A stretch of DNA of 64,000 nt from Sodiomyces alkalinus F11. Lineage: Eukaryota > Ascomycota > Sordariomycetes > Glomerellales > Plectosphaerellaceae. The notes under the pieces are model-generated. The model was not told the origin of the DNA and did no database searches. It saw only the letters and a program-made list of their open reading frames with translations. Each line of letters starts with the position of its first letter. The stretch's first letter is position 1. Made by a program: the position numbers and the translations under genes. Of the stretch, positions 45,640-57,512 are shown piece by piece. The stretch is from positions 2,256,452 through 2,320,451 of the forward strand of contig NW_021167085.1 in NCBI RefSeq assembly GCF_003711515.1. Direction: 5' to 3'.

Positions 45640-47390
45640 ATTCTTCTTAAGGTATAGCCCGAGGCGGCGGTAGATATAGCACGCTATTAGCCACTACATC
45701 ACGGAGGCCTACTCGGTATAGGTTATTAAAGGACTTGACCTATTCTTCCTTAGTATATAGGCTTAGCCTGATAGGACTAACGAGCTTAGCTAAAGGCCGT
45801 ATATTTATAAGTCTATAATAAAGCGGGTAAAAAGATATCTCCGTGCCCTTAGCCTAGTACTTCGCCTTCTTTTCCTATTTATCTTAGATATCGTAACTCC
45901 TTTTCTTTAAAGCAGTAAATGGTTTAGAGGCCTTTAGAGTCTTAGGCGTCTTAGGTATCTTCGGTATCTTTAGGGGCGGCGTTTTCTTAATAGCCGGCGG
46001 CGTCTACTTTACGGCTTTCTTACCCTTAGGTATCTAGAGCTCGAGACTACTAAGACCTACGTTATCGACGTTACTACTATTATCGGATAATACTAAGGGG
46101 TCCTGGAAACTCTGGCCGGACGAGTTAATAAGGTCTATAATCTCGGGAGTAAGGGAACTAGTAAGGTTAATAGACTCTTCCTTAACTTTAGGTATCTTAG
46201 GAGTCTTAGGACCCTTAGACGGGTTAACCGGTATCCATTTCTTAGTCATATTAATAGGCTAGAATCCAGTCGTTTTAAGGGCCTTAGGAGGCGGTGTCGC
46301 GGGCTTTATAGCTAGTTCTATATAATAACTAAAGCCGAAGAGTTTACTAATATAAATCACCTAGCCTTCTTTAATATACCGAGTATATTTCCCTATATTA
46401 TTCCCGTAATAGTGACCTTAAGTAAACCTATAAATCTTAGAGCTCTAAGGGAATAGGTATCCCTCTTAGACTAAAGCTTTAATCTATTCCATAATAAAAG
46501 GACTATATAAGTAACCGTCTAGCTATATAGGGCTAGAGATAATATAGAACTTTCTAGCTATACTATTAACGGCTTATTTAAGAGCTCTAATAGAAATTAT
46601 CCACTATATCGTAAGACGGGCGACTTCGAGGAGGCGTCGTTTACCTTTACTATTAGACTATATACTATTATACCTATATATAATCCAAGTCTCCTAGTCG
46701 ATAATTAGACTAACGAAATAGTTACCGTTAATATAGTAGATTATAGGGATAAAACGGCTAGTTTTAGCACGTTACCGTGCCTTATCGGAGAGAGTTATAA
46801 ACTCCGCCTTACCCTTAGTATCTATTCCCTAGCACGGAATCTTATTAAGGAATACCGTAGGCCTTAAATTCCCTTACCTACGGCTAACTACCGCACTTAT
46901 TACTTCTTTTATAGTGCTCTTCTTTTACCACCTATCGGCCTTAATATCTTTACGTAGCCGGTAGGCTAATATTAAGATAAAACGGACCTTAAGATATCCT
47001 TCGCTATAGAAGATTATTGGAGGCGATTATAATACGGCGAGCCCTATAGCCTCTACGTTTAACCCGTTATTTTTATTCTTATCCAGGAGTACCTAAACTA
47101 TTTACTAGCTATCCTTTAAGATAGCTCTAAACCTAGTATAAGGGGTATTATTATCTACGGCCTTAAAAAGGCGGTGCGGTAAACCACTTACTAAGAACGC
47201 CTACCTACTCTTCTTAGGGTTATACTCCTTACGGGGCCTAGTACTCGACTCGATAGCGGTCCGTCCCTTAGGCTAAATACCCTTATTTAGGTCTAAGCCC
47301 TTAGGGGCGGTGGCCTAGTAGTCTATAAAGTTATTAGCGGCTATAGCGTCGATATTTATAGGATCTAGTATCTACGGTTACTTACGTTAC
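45640..47390 (-). pseudogene. Ulp1-like (C48) ORF, copy X2, catalytic residues lost by RIP
   Basis: Minus strand; a diverged homologue of X1. Landmarks: KKSR then AFLVSGLPHRLFKAV, FIPIIYYINGNYFVSLIID (the His position reads TAT at 46,718-46,720), WIIYRYNSI (the Asp position reads AAT at 46,667-46,669) and LDGYLYSPFIME (the Cys position reads TAT at 46,505-46,507). Each change is exactly C to T at CpA or G to A at TpG of the X1 residue. An uninterrupted run (46,034-46,249) holds MTKKWIPVNPSKGPKTPK and an acidic Ser-rich stretch. The C-terminus ends near SFNNLYRVGLRD. Related to X1 across nearly its whole length, so the domain was part of the element before RIP. Confidence 0.68.
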
Positions 47391-48059
47391 CCTAATTAGG
47401 GTCTTTAGTAATAATTTCTTACGAAAAGAAAGAGAGAAAAAGGGAAGAAGGGATATTCGGGGGGGGAAACAGGGAGATTAAAATAGCGGAAAAGGGGTAA
47501 AATATAATAGGGAAGAATAGGTAAGCCTAAGTCTATAAGGAAATATCGAAGGGGGGGAGATTAGGATTAAGGCCGAGGAGGGTTCTATTCTATCCTCTAA
47601 GGACCTCTTCTAAAAGCTCTTCCCTTTAAGCAGGAGTCCTTAGCTTATAACTATAGCTCGAACGGTCTTTTAGTCGTTAAAAGAGGTTATTTCCTAAGTC
47701 GTGATAAAGATAGCCTTTATAAAATCGGAAAGAAGGTGCTAAATTAGGAAATCGATATTAGAAACGCTTACTATAATTAGCTAACTAGCTTCGGCGCTTA
47801 CTATAATTAGCTAGTAAATATCTAATAAGGCTTTTCGTTTAGTATTAGGTAGTAGGCGGAGTCGTGATTCTATAATAAAGGAAAATAAAAGGAGGTAGCT
47901 ATAAATAGCGATAAAGACAGGTCGAATAGTTATAATTACTTCGTTAAAGACGCCTCCCTTAACTTATAGAAGCTATAAGCCGCTTAGTTAACGTCTTTAC
48001 TTATCTGTCTTTTAAATATAAAAGATATAGGATCCCCGGCTTTTCGTTCCTCTTCTTCT

Positions 48060-49370
48060 AAATAATATCACCACTTCTATAGTTATCTTTACCGATAGCA
48101 CTATCACTATAATAACTTCCTAACTTCTTAAACGTATACTATAGCTTCTAAGTATATAATCAGGGTATTAAATAAAGCGGAACCGTATAAAGGTAAGAAG
48201 GCCGTTAGTAGATAGGAGTCTATTAAGCCTATTCCGTGGTTTTAGTCTAAGACGCGTTCAATAAGGGGCACTCCTAACGAGTATAACGTTTAGGTAACGC
48301 CTATAAATATAACTATAAGTTTTCCTTCCTTATTTCTCGTGGTTACTCTAATTAGGGCGTGCTAACTTTAATACTAAGGTTAACACTTATATCGGTTAGT
48401 TCGAGGTGGCTAGTAAGGGCGGCGTTTCGTATATCGAGCTCGACCTTCTATCTTCTATTATCGATTTAGATACCCGGCTTACCGTTACGAACCGGTTTTA
48501 GGATACTTTATTAAATATTACTAACCGGGACGTGGAATAGGCTCTATTTAGGGAAATACGTGACTTCTTTACGACGCCCTTATTCCGCCGTTATATCTTT
48601 ATAGCTAAGGATCTTACAGGCCCCTAAAAAGAGTATATTATAAAGGTCGTGATAAGGCCTTACGCCGCTAGGGCACTTATTATATAGGTATATAGCGTAG
48701 TTAATAAGGTGCCCTACTAATACTACGAAGAACGCTGGATAGCTATAATAGATCGGGTTAATACTAAGATTATATACCTATTCTATAAGTGTGTCTCCCT
48801 GCCGCAGAATCCACGCTTCCCCGACTACGCTAACTATCTATTCTATAAGTCTACTTATACGTTCCGAGATAAGGGCCTCCGTAAGGAGTTCTAGTAGGCT
48901 AAGTATAAGATTAGCTAGCCCGATAATAATCACCCCGGCTTTAAACACTATAATCCCCTCCCTAAGGATAACTTAGTGCTACCGTAGTCTTTCTAAAACG
49001 ATAAACGATACCCGATCTACTCCCCTCGGACTAGCGTTTTCCTAGTTAATATAACCGCTATAGGCCACGAGATTACTCGCTAAATACGCTAGGCCTATAG
49101 TGGTAAGACCTCTAAGGCTTACGATAGCTTACTTAGTCTTATCCTAATACTCTTAGCTCGGTATAGGAAGGAGGTAGATAGGTATTATAATATTATCCGT
49201 AAGGCTAAGGAGGTGCCTAACCGGGAGGAAACAGTTATCTACTAGACTATTCTGCTTCCTAAGGGGGCTTAGGTCTAGCGCCGGGTCTTTAAGAAGTACA
49301 GGCCTAAGGAAGGTAACTATAAAAGAGATCCTAACCTAGAAACTAAGTTATTTACTTAATAGGGTACTTT
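48060..49370 (+). pseudogene. degenerate plus-strand ORF inside Gypsy-2, unknown family
   Basis: Opposite in sense to pol. A frame with RIP-type stops can be followed: FEVASKGGVSYIELDLL, TRLTVTNRF, RDFFTTPLFRRYIFIAKDL, EYIIKVVIRPYAARALI, VSLPQNPRFPDYANYLFYK, and a late GKTSKAYDSLLSLILILLAR. I do not recognise it. It may be a captured gene, a structural protein of the element, or part of another old insertion. Confidence 0.4.
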
Positions 49371-49399
49371 ATAATTAGGGGAATAGGTGGTAAGGATAG

Positions 49400-52300
49400 G
49401 TACGCGGTTTATAGGGTAGCTTATAGGGAAGGGAATTAGATAGTTAATTATCTAAATAATATATCTCTAATAGATAAACGGGATTTCTATACAGTGACGT
49501 TCCCTAGTATTTAGGGCATTACTCTTTTCGCGAGAACTTTATAATAGGTCTAATCAGGGGAATAGGTAGTAAGGTTAGGGGAAATAAGGTATAAAAGGAG
49601 GTCTTCTTCGTGGCTTATCTTCTTCTCTTTTTTCTTCTCTTTATAATAATCCGTTTTCTACTCTACACGAGTAGACTCCACGGGCCTATCTACTAATAAA
49701 GCCCTTATAAGAAGAATAAGATTTATAGGTAGCGGCCGGTAATCGCTTAATTAGACTAATAAAACTAGGGAATCCCCGGGTTTTCCGGTTTTTATTATTA
49801 TTACCGCCGTTATTATCGTAATATTACGTTTTTCTTTATTAGAGGTTTTTCTAGCGGGGCTCTTAACGCCGTTGACTTAGTGTCTTGAACTTACTTTTCT
49901 AGTGATAGGTATAGTATTAGTCTTTTCTTTCCGGACGAGGAACTTACGTATAGTAGGCTTAAGGGTAGTATATATAGGTATAGTTAGGAGAATAGGGGTA
50001 TAATATTAGTTATAGGGAGAGCGATTAGTAATAGAGATTAGGAAAAGGGGGCTTTAAGTAGTAGAAAGGGGGTAGCTTTTATACTTCTAAATTCGGCCTT
50101 TAAGATTAACGTAATAACCTAATAAGTTACTAGTACTAGGGTTAGTAAAGGAGGGATTTACAGTTTACGGCTTATAGCCTCTAACGGTATTTCTCTTAAT
50201 TATATTATACCCTTAATAACTATCTTTATACTAGTTATTCCCGACTATAACTCCTTTCCGTAGAATAGGTAGCTTATATTAAACCAGGTGTAATTTAGCT
50301 TAGGTCCGATAAATTATACGGTGATTAGGGGAATAGAAGTAAAGAATTTAAGATTATAATAAAAGAAACCTATGCTTATTATAGAAAAGAGAGTGTATAG
50401 TAGTATATCTTTATAACGTCTATATAGTTAGGCTTACTTATAAATATAATAAATAATAAATATAGGGAAAATTCTTCTAATCGGGGAAATAAGTCTAAAT
50501 AGGTTTATACTATCCTTAAGGAATGCACGGGTAGCTCTATCTTTAACTCTATAGGCTTCCTTAGGATCTATTCCTCTAGGCACGCAAAAGGTCGTTAAGA
50601 AGGTGGCTACTTATCGGGAAAACTAACTCCAGATAAAGTCCTTATTAAGGATATTATTAGCTAAGGCAGGGTTATCGAACTACTTCTCGGCTTCCGTAAG
50701 GAAGATTCTATTATCCACGAAATTATCTAGGTCTCCTTTAGTATTGTCGTTAGCCTAATTAAAGGGTATTCTGGGTATCCACGAGAGTCTATCGGCTATA
50801 GTATTTTTAGATCCTTTAATATACTTAACGTCGAAGTCGAAGAGCCGGATCCAGGCGGGCTATCGGGTAATTAGGGTATTAGGGAGGTTAGTAATAGATC
50901 CTTTTAACTAGGATAAAAGGGCTTAGGCATCGGTTTCGAGGATAAAGTAAACCCTATAAAGGTAGTTACGTAGGCGCCGAAGGGTCTTTAGGACTCCCCT
51001 TAGCTCTAGCTTACTAGTATTATAGATCCTCTTTATAGGAGATTAACGGCCGCTTTCGTATTATACTATAGCTCTTTTATCCTTAATATACTATCCGAGG
51101 ATTCTACCCTATCTATCCGTACTAGCGTCGACGATAATATAGATAACTCCCACGCCTTCGCCGTACTAGATAGTAATCAGGATAGGGGCTATAGTAAGGG
51201 CTTTCTTAAGGGCGTCTATAGCGTGTTATTAAGGCTCCTCCCACCTAAAGGCAGTATTCTTCCATAGTAGGTCGGTTAGGGGTCTAGCGATAATAGCGAA
51301 CTTATAAATCCAGACTCGGTAAAAGGTAATAAGACCCAGGAATAAACGAATATCAGAAACTATACTATACCTTTCCTACTCTTAGACCTTTATAATCTTA
51401 GCCTGCTTAGGAGAATAACTATTAATACCGTAGATATAGCCCACGATAGTAGCTACTTTCTAATACTACTAGCTTTTAATACCTATAATAATACCTTTAG
51501 CTAGCTCCACGTTAAGAAGCACTTTATCGATATTAGCGATATACTCGGCTATAAAACGGCGAATTCCTAGTCTAATTAGGGTATCCTCGTAGGTAGTTAT
51601 CGGTCCTTTTACTATAATATTGTTAATAAAGGGTCTATAGCACTAGGGGATAAGATCGTAAAGGATATAGGTTATAATACGTATAGACTAGACCACTAAA
51701 TTAATAGCCTCCTAAGGAAGAGTATATATCCTAAAGAGTCTAATAATAGTTATAAAGGTAGTTAGATCTTAAGACTCCTCGTTAAGGGTAACCTAATTAT
51801 AGCCGGAAAAAAGGTCTAAGAGGGATATAAGCTTATATATAGCGAAATCCTCGGAGAACTCGTCGGCCTTAGGCGGTATAAAGGTATCTTAAAGGGTTAT
51901 TACGTTAATCTTAGTAGCCGAGTTAATAAGCCGTATATTACCGTCCTTTTTCTTAACTAGGAACTAGGGGTTATAATAGGCTATATAGCTCTCCTCGATC
52001 ACACCTTTCTTAAGGCGGTCCTGTATTATCTGCACGACTATAGACTCTAGAGCCTTAGGGATAAGGATCCCCTTCGCCTACCACGCCTTATAAGGAACCG
52101 CTCGAATCTTCTATAAAGGGGCTACCTATTCATTAAAGCGGCCGTACTTAGTTTAGTTCTACGTAATAGCTACCTCGCGGTTAGAAGGACCTTTATTAGG
52201 AGCTCCTTTTCCTTAGGGGTTAAATAGTCGATAGTCTTTAGGATAGCGTTAAGTCTTCTAGGTATAAGGCGTGAACAGGGTATAATTTTAGAAAACTTCG

Positions 52301-53620
52301 GTATAATCAGGCTAATAAACCGCTTATCTTCTAGCTCCTAGTCTTTCTCTTTAATTTCTACGAGGATATTCTTCTTCTAGTAGGGGTCTTTATCGGGGAC
52401 ACTTTTATTAGACGGAACGTCGTTAAGAGGGTAAACCTTAAGAGCCTTAGGCTTCTATATAGTAAAGACGCCTTCGGGATCAGGGGAATAATACGCTTTT
52501 TTTAATAAGATCCTAGGACTTCCTCCTCTTAGGCTATTATAGCTTCTTTATCGTAACCGCGGCTATACTAATAATACTATCCTCCTCTTTCTTTAAAGCC
52601 TTAAGCGCTTTTATCTAGGAATTATCTTATATCGTCCGGCCCTTCCGAAAATATAAGACTAAGAGGCTATGAAGGTAATTAGGCTAATAGTGGTATAGAA
52701 AAGTCGAAAAGGATAAGTGGTTAGTATAAATTAGTTATTATTATATAGTTATAGTTATTATATAAGGAGCCTCCGCGATACACCTCTTATATCCTCGGCC
52801 CTAATTCTATAGTATCGCCCTTAAGGCTATATAAATTCTCTTCGTTAGGGGCTTTACCTCCTCCGTAAAGAGGAAGGCTACTAAAGTAGTAGCGTCTTTA
52901 TTATCTAAATAAAAGAAAATATCGTCGTCGCTCTTCTTTTTCTTTTCCTTCTCCTTCCTCGCCTCCTCCTTCTCTTTCGCCCCTTAGTCGGGCGAACCGC
53001 TAGTCCTATTATTACTCGATATTAAGGTAGCGGCCCCGGACTAACTATAAGGGACGCTATCCTCCCCCTATTATCCGATACTTAGATTAATTAAATCCTC
53101 CTCCTCTTAACGCTTCTCCTCCTTTTTAAACTTAGGCTAGCTCTATCTATAAGGGCGGTCGTCGACCTATTCTCTACTAGCGATAAGGATAATAATACGG
53201 GTATCCTTATAGGCGAAGTCTATATCGATCTATCCGTCCCTATAAGTAAAAGAGGCGTGACTATTAAGTAAGAACGGCAGGCTAAAAAGTATCCTAGGCC
53301 TTATTCCCTCGATTACTATAAAATAGATTTTCCCGTGCTAGTCCCCGACCTAGAGGTGCTTCTCTAGATATCCTGCGTAGTTTACCCTATTTATATCGTT
53401 AATCCCCTTAATCGCGATATTACTTTTACCGACACGGCCCCGTAGTCCTAGCTTCTCCACGAGGTCTAGCCGGATAGTATTAAAAATAGCTTCTATATTA
53501 ATAACTACGTAAAAACGGTTCTTTATAGGGCAGGCCTTAGCTATTCGCTTAGTTAGGCTAACCTGTATCGTTATATACTTAGCGTAAATAGTAGGAGGCT
53601 TTAGTTTATTAATCATCGGG
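49400..53620 (-). pseudogene. Gypsy-2 pol remnant
   Basis: Minus strand. A protease-like piece is still open at 53,350-53,616 (NRFYVVINIEAIFNTIRLDL). Reverse transcriptase at about 52,050-51,640: DRLKKGVIEESYIAYYNP, FLVKKKDGNIRLINSATK, PPKADEFSEDFA, LISLLDLFSGYN with Asn for the expected Asp. RNase H at about 51,250-51,000: NTAFRWEEP, AIDALKKALTIAPILIT, IIVDASTD, followed by ESGRQSPIKRIYNTSKLELRG-type sequence. Integrase probably occupies 49.5-50.6 kb but is not resolved. The ADEFSEDFA/FSGYD type differs clearly from Gypsy-1, so this is another lineage. Confidence 0.8.
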
Positions 53621-56600
53621 GCGGGCGTGATAGATAGGGCACCGTTAGGCGTAGGAGCAGCGGTCGCGGTATTCGTAAACTATATAGGATATTCGGGTCC
53701 TAGGGGTAAAGAGTCTATAAAAAGGCCTTTTTAGGGGTTAAGCGGATAACCTTATAAGGCTTTACCTAGCTACTAATCGGCCTTAGCGTCTCCTCGTAGT
53801 CCGCGAGGATAGCATTATTAGTAAAGAGGAGGTAAACTATAGGAACCTTAACCTCTATCTCTAAAAGGTGCTTTAGGCTTTTCTCGCGGACTTTCTATAT
53901 AACGGCCTCCTAGTTAAATAAGTTAAGGGTATCCTTTTAAGCCGAGGCTCGCGAGATAGGCTAAGTAGTAGTCGAGGTAATAATAGGTTTAGATATAGGG
54001 GTTATCGAATTAGGGGTTAGACTATCGTCTCTATCGGTGTCGTTAACTATCTCTATAACCCTTTAGGAGCTTTCCAGAGTCGTTAGTGTCTATTAAACGG
54101 CCTAATTAGAGGAACTAGCTACTTTTAGCGTGGGTTTACTAATTCTACCGCTCCTAGTAGTACGAAGAGGGTCTTAGGGGTCGGTCGAAGTATATTAAGA
54201 TATAGACGTAGTATACACTTTAGCAGTAATAAAGTTAATAGATCCCGTGACCTTAATAACCCTTAAGGCTTAAGTGGCTTAGGTGGCCTAACCACTCTAA
54301 CCGGTCTACTACCTCTATACCTACTTAACTATATACTTAATTATAAGCCTATTAGTCTTATTAGTCTTATAGGGGAGGGTAGCGGGCTAGAAGGTCTTAA
54401 TATAGAGGTCTATAAGCTCCTTAAATCGGCTATAAAGCTTAGTGGCTAGCTAATATAGTATAAGGCGTCGGTATAGCTAGTACTTATTAACTCGTAGCTC
54501 GCTTTTTAGGTAGACTACCTAGGTACCGGTCTAATCTATAACTAAATACACGGGGAACTCCTACTTAACTAGGTTATAGGCGCTATCGTGGATTAGGATA
54601 AGGTAGTTATCTCTCCGATACCCTTTTTAGCCGTAGTAGTAATAGCGTGCTAGCGGGGGCTAGCCATTATTCTAAGCACCTCTCTGCTATCCTAGGCGGT
54701 TATCGTGTTACTAGGTCGAGCGGCTATTATTACGCCGGTTATTATATCTAGGGCGGGGTCCTCCGTAGTAGATCTCCTCGGTATACTAGGCATTATTAGG
54801 CTAGGAAGCGGCACTATTAGCCTAATTAGGGGTGGCGAAGTGTACTAAAGCAGTTATCGTAGGCTAAGGGGCGTGCTTAAGGACGGTATAAAAGGCGTTC
54901 TTTAGATTAGACTTCGTGGCGAGGAGGGCTTAGACCTTCTCTATACCTATCCTCTTAGATAGGGCGAGTACTTAGGCGGTAATACCCCTAACGCCTTTAG
55001 CTCTATTATAGATAAGGGAAATAGTATACTTCTTAAGGAGGTTGGCGAGCTTATCTATATCCGATTAAGAGGCTATAGACTCCTAAACTATAGTAGGCCG
55101 CCTTAAGATCGTGGGCTAGAAAGCGGTACTATTAGGCTAATTAGATTTAGCTATACCTAGTATAGCGTCCCTATCTATAGGCTTACTCTTTACTTCCTAA
55201 ATATCCGTAGACTACTCGCATAGTAGGTCTAAAAGTAGCTTATAGCTCTTAACTATCTTTCTTAAGTGGGTGCCTTAAATCTTAAGCTTATTAGCGATAA
55301 ATATATAGATATCCCTATATAGAATAGTAAGGATAATACCGTAGAGCTTAGAGTCCTCGATAAAAGTACCTTAGACCCGCTCTGCCTTAGCCTTCTAGAT
55401 AGTGATTTACTATAGTAAGTCCCTAACCTAATAAACGCTATTAATCTTATACGTCTTATATTTTACCCGAAGCTAATAAATCTTATAAGAGAAGTTAAGT
55501 TAGTAGTTAGGATCTAGATAAGAGTACTCTTTAATAAGCTTCTCGACTAGATTAGACTAACTGCCTTTAGCGGCTTAAACCTCTTTAATTAGGCGTTCGA
55601 CGGCGGGACGAATAGCCGTGTCTATATATAGGTTAACGTAGGCGATTTTATCGGCTTTACTAAGGCGGTTAAGCTTAGTATAGTTATTATACTATTAAAG
55701 AAACGTGGAGAGGGACTTACTACTAAAGTAGGGAGCTTTAATAGCCAGGGGATTTAGGGGTACTCTCGACGTAGTGGTAGTAGGGGGTAGGGCTCTAATA
55801 ACCTCGGCGATAGTACTCTCTCGGTCACGGCTTATCAGGGCTTATAGTAGCTTAATTAGGTCTTTAGCGGTAGTAGGGGGCTATTAATGCTTAGGGGCGG
55901 TAGTAGTTGGAGCGTTTAAAGCGGGCTAGGTAGTAAAAATAGGGTGGGCAGGGGTAGTAGTCGATTTATAGGCAGGGGCAGATCTAAAGGCTAATCCGAG
56001 GGTAGTATTAGGGGTAATTATCGAAATAGTAGTCGGAGCTACGGTAAACGTAGTAGTCGGCCTAGAAGCGGGCGGAGGTAAGGCCGTAGCCCCGATATCG
56101 TGGTTCCCCTAATTAGGGCTAGTAGAAGTAGCGGGCGTAAGGATAGGGGGAATAGCCGGCGAGGGAGCCTTATTATCGGAGTCGCTAACGATAATAATAG
56201 GGGTAGGCTCGCGATACTAATTCTAAGTATCTATAGTATTTTAGGTATAAGTGCGAGGGGGTAGGCGAATAATAATAATAGGGTTAGGGCGTTTAGGGTA
56301 AGGTTCTTCGAATTAATCGTTTAGTAAGAAGATCCTATAAGTATTCTAGATACTAGCCAGGTTATTATATATATTATCTCGCCTTAATAGGAGTAATAAA
56401 GTCTTTAACAAGAGGGTAATAGTAGTCTTAGATTTTATTCTATAATATTTATCTTCGGGGTCTAGCTTTTCTAACTCACCTTAAAGGAAAAGGCCCCCTA
56501 TAATTAGGAGATTCCCTATTAGTAAAAGGGCTATACTCACGGATATTAATATTAAAAGTATTATACGCTAAGTCTTACGAAGAAGTATTATAACTTACTT

Positions 56601-57151
56601 ATAGGGTCCGTAAAGGTCTTTACTAGACTATCGGGTCCTCTTATAAGGTATCGTTATTTCGCTCCTATGCTTGGTATTAGCTTTTTATTAGGTCTGCTAG
56701 GGTTTAGTTACCCTAATCCGGGTAAGCTACTCTCGGCGGTCTTATCTTTTCTTCGCCGTCGTGCGAGAATCTATTTTAATTAATAATAGGGGTTATAAGC
56801 CCCTTATCGAGTCTATTCTATATCCGGAATCTAACTCTATCGCGATCTAATTGGTTTCTTCCGTTCCTATAATTACCACCTCCGTAGCGGCGGGTCTTAT
56901 AATTAAAAGTGTTAATAGTTCTTTAACTCTTACCTAAGTAGTTATTTCTTTTCCTGATCTTATTAGGGTAAATCTCCCCTCGGTCTTAAAGCGTTAAATC
57001 CTTCCTTAGTCGTTATCTTTATATTCTTCCTAGGGTTATTAATTAATAGTCCGTTTAGGAGGGCCGTAACCTCCCTTAAGCGCCTCTATTACTCTAATTA
57101 GGGTTAGAACACTTTAGGGACGCCGAATAAATCCGCCTCCGAGCACTATAT
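53621..57151 (-). pseudogene. Gypsy-2 gag region remnant
   Basis: By position (between LTR-c, the 5' LTR, and the protease) this must hold gag and the leader. Only short frames survive and no zinc knuckle is visible, so the call rests on order rather than motif. Confidence 0.45.
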
Positions 57152-57508
57152 TATAACTGGATAAAGACATAGTAGCACTAGATCGTTAAGATAAAGATTA
57201 GATAAAGAGCTTAGTCTAGCGAAACCACAATATATAACTAAAATATAACTAACACCGCTATAACCTTTAGCGAAGAAATAGATCGGTAATCACTATTCTA
57301 ATTAGGGCAACGTAAGTTAAACTAGAAAGATACCTTAAACGTAGAATAAGTAATTACAAAAGAGGATAATAATTATATTATAATCCCTCGATAGGGATAT
57401 CCCGAGTCTGTCCTTAATATATATATAGGTAGCGGATCCAGCGGTCTTAAAAGAGGGGTTATATAACCGTCTACCGAACCACTCCAACGCCGTATCTGCG
57501 CGGTTATA
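57152..57508 (-). repeat. Gypsy-2 LTR-c (5' LTR)
   Basis: 357 bp, TATAAC...GTTATA, followed by the target duplication GAAG. In element sense it is followed by TATAGTGCTCGGAGGCGG, where an original TGGTGCTCGG would be a possible tRNA primer site. Confidence 0.87.
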
Positions 57509-57512
57509 GAAG

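Larger units (their letters stand above)
36270..57512 (-). mobile_element. Gypsy-2 block: second Ty3/Gypsy insertion with three LTRs
   Basis: Begins and ends with the same LTR (LTR-a from 36,274, LTR-c to 57,508) and has a third copy (LTR-b 44,918-45,274) between. The listed span includes the flanking target duplication GAAG (36,270-36,273 and 57,509-57,512), so the whole three-LTR block entered Gypsy-1 as one unit. Termini are TGTAAC/GTTACA inverted repeats, mostly RIPed to TATAAC/GTTATA. pol reads on the minus strand; both LTR-a and LTR-b are joined to copies of a Ulp1-like ORF, while the full pol lies only between LTR-b and LTR-c. The Copia element sits inside LTR-a. Confidence 0.85.

Noticed and set aside
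53350..53616. 88-codon intact frame as a host gene
   Set aside because: Sits at the protease position of Gypsy-2 pol and shares its RIP composition; a retroelement fragment.
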